A stretch of 64,000 bases of DNA from Leptobrachium leishanense (taxonomy: Eukaryota > Chordata > Amphibia > Anura > Megophryidae). Below the pieces are notes generated by a model. That model was not told the DNA's origin. It ran no database searches and saw only the letters and a program-made list of their open reading frames with translations. Each line of letters opens with the position of its first letter. Within the stretch, counting starts at the first letter, position 1. The DNA is taken from the NCBI GenBank assembly GCA_009667805.1, contig CM019064.1, positions 80,144,675 through 80,208,674 on the forward strand, in the 5' to 3' direction. Both the position numbers and the translations under genes were made by a program. Below are positions 60,623 to 64,000 of this stretch, one piece after another.

Positions 60623-62630
60623 GTACGCAAGTTCATAGGGCTCCATGGAATCTTGCACAGGTTTGCATAACTGGGGTTGCACATGATCAGCAGAAGCACA
60701 TTGAACTATTTGACCATGCGATCTTCTGCACAATGGGACCAGAAATGAGAATCGTAGTGGGTTTTTTTGTGGGGGTTTTTTGGATCTCCTGGCTGTAAGC
60801 AAGAATAAGTGACCTTATTGTTGGCACTTCGTATAAAATGTATAGGAATTACTACACGGGTAGCTGTAAAGGACTGGAATAGGATGGGAGCAGTTAAATA
60901 GAAAGGCCACATTTGTTAATCATAGCTCACTCATTAAGCATGTCTGGTCAGAATAGGGTCTCCAGTGTTTAAACCTGTCACTGTAGTCTTTAGAAATGGG
61001 GGGGGGGGGGGGGGGGGGCACAGTACTTCTTTAATAGCAGTCCGTGTACTATAACTCATTCACAAAGCGGCAAACAGCTGACTCGACTCTATTTGCAAGC
61101 ACTGCTGGCGGCAGGCATATAATTATCAATTCCACTTTGACTTGACGTGGCAATTCTCAGCCACTAAAGCAAATTCCCCTGTGATTACTTGTCTTTCAAT
61201 AGCACTAGATAACGCAGCACAATGGCTGCCGGGGATGCGCTGGACACATTTGTTGCCCCTTAAGTTAAAATACTTGTAAAGTCACAAGGTGTTTACATGG
61301 GTAAGCTAATATCTCTAACCTTTCAAATGGCCATTGAGTAACACTATGAATTTTCTAGAGTCACTGGAGATGTCCAGAAAAGACTGGTTTTGTTTAATAA
61401 CCTATGAGGGCTAGGTGTATAAATGTCTATATCAAAGGGATTAACAAAAGCTAGTTTAGACAGGTTGATTGCTCTGCAGATCTGTATACATATATAGGGC
61501 GAGTGGATGTACAAAAGACGAGACCTTTAGCCTAAAATAGTGGCTGTCCCCACATAGGGTCACCTTGGGAGGTATTTGTGTGTGTGTGTGTGTTTACAAA
61601 GCTGCTTAAAATGCTCCCCATGCATACCATTTGCACTGGAGCTGAGGGAGTCCAGGGGGAGCTTGTTATTGCAACCCTGGTGGTAATTTAAAGGTCTGGC
61701 TCACTGTATGCTGCCAGACATGCTTCAAGCCTTTCCTGGGCTGGGAATACCAAAGCTTTGCACTGGGAGGTATTTATGCTGCTGACACTTGTTTACGATA
61801 TGTTTGCCAGGAATATAAATATAGAAACACCGGCTGGCCACGCGGTGCTCAAAGTTAAATGACAGTGATGGTCCGGTAAAGGTGTCACCTCTGCTTTCCA
61901 AGGGACTTCCAAGAGCCGGTGTGTGACAGTGCTATAAATGTTGGGTTAAAGGCCATGGGCAGGTTCTCTATTTAACAGTGTGACTAATACTCAATGTAAC
62001 TATCCCTGCGGTTATTTGAAGTGTGGGTTTCCTGAGGACGATTGGGCCCTACTCCAACCGAGCCATAATGTTTAAAGACAGGATTTATTCTCTGGGCAGA
62101 ATTCATATGCTGCTTTAAAATAACTCAAACCTTTCCCTTGTGCAGTGTATGAATGTTAATTCCAGCAAGGTAGCGCTTTCCCTCTGCATGAATTGGTATT
62201 ATGCGTCATGTAAAACATGGCTAATCTGGCAGCTTCACTTTCAAAATGATGGCGGTTTCGCAATGAATTCTGTTTAAAGTATCTGTACTTCTCAGTGTAA
62301 GTCCCTTGAACAGGCTCCCCCTGAATCAGGTCATCATACATGTGTGGTATTTTAATATCAACCCCTTGTAAAGTGCTGTGGAATTTGTGGCGCTATATAA
62401 ATAAAGGATGAGAATGATAATCTGGAGCGATTTGTCAATATAAGGGCATGGTATAAGGATCTGCATGTTTGTTTTGGTTTTTTTTTCCCCCCCGGTATGC
62501 AGCATATCTGGAGAGCTATTCAGACTAGGGGCAATATTCCAAAGTTGGTGCCAAGTTAAGTTGGCACCAAGTGTGAAATGGAGCCCTAGGTTTTTGGACA
62601 AACCGTAGATGTGTGAAAAGCTGAACTTAA
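60623..62630. other. No gene recognised
   Basis: It contains a G19 tract near 61000 and a (GT)n tract at 61577-61593. TGTAAAGTGCTGTGGAATTTG with GGCGCTATATAAATAAA at 62370-62406 is the tail of a dispersed repeat also seen near 63395-63432. Confidence 0.6.
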
Positions 62631-62690
62631 GGCTAGGGTCAGACATACTCCTGTGCGTCCGTGCACAACGGACGTACTTTCTGACTGACC

Positions 62691-63560
62691 TTCAGACTGA
62701 CCTCCATTCCTCCCCTCTGCTGCCCTGAACCAAGCATTCAAGCATTCTCCATCAGACTGACCTCCATTCCTCCCCTCTGCTGCCCTGAACCAAGCATTCA
62801 AGCATTCTCCATCACAGACTGACCTCCATTCCTCCCCTCTGCTGCCCTGAACCAAGCATTCAAGCATTCTCCATCACAGACTGACCTCCATTCCTCCCCT
62901 CTGCTGCCCTGAACCAAGCATTCAAGCATTCTCCATCACAGACTGACCTCCATTCCTCCCCTCTGCTGCCCTGAACCAAGCATTCAAGGTATCCACCATC
63001 TCAACAAAGGCGTTAGAAAAAAATCTGTTTCCCTCCTCATGTTTGTTTAATTGGGGCAATCTGCATTATCACAAACCTCATTCACTTTCCACAGCATTCT
63101 CCATCACAGACTGACCTCCATTCCTCCCCTCTGCTGCCCCTCCCCATCCATCCGCCCACACAGAGCTGGTCTCTAATTTCAGGCATTCTTTCCAGCTGTC
63201 TCCACTGCTCTCCCTAATTACCCTTACTAAGCCCAAAACAAATCTGGTCCATTTCATGCAATCCCTCTGACCACCAGTTTCACCTTCCCTCTGCTCCCAT
63301 TTGTTTCTGTTACCCATGTCCCTTAGAGTGTAAGCTCATGGGATGTCTGCCTGAGCTTTCCTCTTGTATCATGTAAGTCTGCTGTTTGTGCATCCCCAGT
63401 GTAAAGCGCTATGGAATTTGTTGGCGCTGTATAAGTACTTGTAACTGTAACTTTGTATTTCTGTAACCACTCAATGTTCTTGAACCCAGGACATACTTGA
63501 AAACGAGAGAAATCTCAATGTATCCTTCCTGGTAAAATCCTTTATAAATAAAATAAATAA
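62691..63560 (+). mobile_element. LINE-like retroposon insertion with internal tandem repeat
   Basis: The insert ends in a tail (AATGTATCCTTCCTGGTAAA, then an AATAAA-rich run) shared with 29984-30053. Upstream are GTGTAAAGCGCTATGGAATTTG and a tandem array. It has no long ORF. The tail and A-rich end indicate insertion by reverse transcription, plus-strand sense. Confidence 0.65.
62693..62988. repeat. 60-62-bp tandem repeat, five copies
   Basis: Units start CAGACTGACCTCCATTCC (62693, 62753, 62815, 62877, 62939) and are nearly identical. A sixth, truncated unit lies at about 63104-63140. Confidence 0.95.
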
Positions 63561-64000
63561 AGGTAGTGGCCACAGAGTCGGTTTTTGTGACTGACGTTTT
63601 TTTTTGACTGATGTAGATGGGAAATAAAATTAATATGAAAACCATTTTGTCCATCAAAAATTCAGTCCGTCTGACTACGTTCCATCACTCGCACACAAAG
63701 CTATGCAGACGTGGCGCACTCCATGTCCGTTCTAGCGGTTTTACATTCTTGCCTAACTTGTGTCCGTTTGTCACGTCCGTTGTGTGTCCGCACTTCGTGT
63801 GTGGGTCTCTTGATCATATTATTATGCTACCACGGACGTTAAAATGTGCGGCAACATGGACATGAACAGTGTGCTCGTCTGACCCGAGCCTTAATGTTAC
63901 ACAACCTGAAAGGTGTGTCCAATCAAAACGTCTTCACAGCCAAAATAGGAAATGTAGGAAAGTAAGACTTGCTGTAACAAGCATAATGTTTTTGTTATAG

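Larger units (their letters stand above)
62631..63890. mobile_element. PIF/Harbinger-like MITE H10 (subfamily II), split by a retroposon
   Basis: Left end GGCTAGGGTCAGACATACTC, right end GTCTGACCCGAGCC; triplets TAA and TTA. The halves 62631-62690 (ends CTGACTGAC) and 63561-63890 (starts AGGTAGTGGCC) join as in H8, so an ~870-bp sequence has been inserted in between. Confidence 0.85.

Noticed and set aside
62586..62867. Minus-strand ORF with repeated GECLNAWFRAAEG text
   Set aside because: It is a translation of the 60-62-bp tandem repeat.

Overview
The window is vertebrate nuclear DNA, most probably from a frog or another amphibian. The evidence is a split gene with GT-AG introns on the minus strand, very dense DNA transposons (Tc1, hAT, PIF/Harbinger-like, TTAA-type), Ty3/gypsy elements with TGTCACG LTRs, class I endogenous retroviruses, and many poly(G)/poly(C) tracts. 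The species cannot be named from the sequence.

Host gene: there is one recognisable gene, slc43a2 (LAT4, a facilitative neutral amino-acid transporter), on the minus strand. Twelve coding exons can be placed between 39872 and 25422. They give 517 residues from the first extracellular loop to the stop codon. The 3'UTR probably runs to tandem AATAAA signals near 23025-23058. The first coding exon, expected to hold about 53 residues with the N-terminus and first membrane span, was not found. It probably lies beyond 64000, which would make the first coding intron longer than 24 kb.

Layout: 1-4900, a retrovirus-like element (minus strand, proline-tRNA primer site, part of its 5' LTR) interrupted by a nearly intact non-autonomous Ty3/gypsy element (89-3953) with near-identical LTRs, a CAAAC target duplication and a gag-like ORF carrying 24 decapeptide repeats. 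4900-9400, GA minisatellite, palindromic MITEs, an old TTAA-type copy and an LTR-like fragment. 9405-16423, an internally deleted class I ERV on the minus strand with both LTRs, a GGGAC duplication, a threonine-tRNA-like primer site and remnants of gag, RT, RNase H, integrase and env. 16424-22984, a degenerate gypsy integrase/chromodomain fragment and several MITEs. 22985-39872, slc43a2. 39873-64000, presumed first coding intron: two full-length Tc1 elements in opposite orientation, a cluster of nested transposons at 52-55 kb, a chain of seven hairpins, and a 984-bp hAT-like element with an 8-bp duplication.

No operon-like or newly assembled functional system is visible. The notable material is mobile-element biology: clear nesting with target-site proof, a TIR family with 3-bp duplications that I could not assign to a superfamily, two long-ORF Tc1 transposases, and extreme repeat growth inside a retrotransposon ORF.
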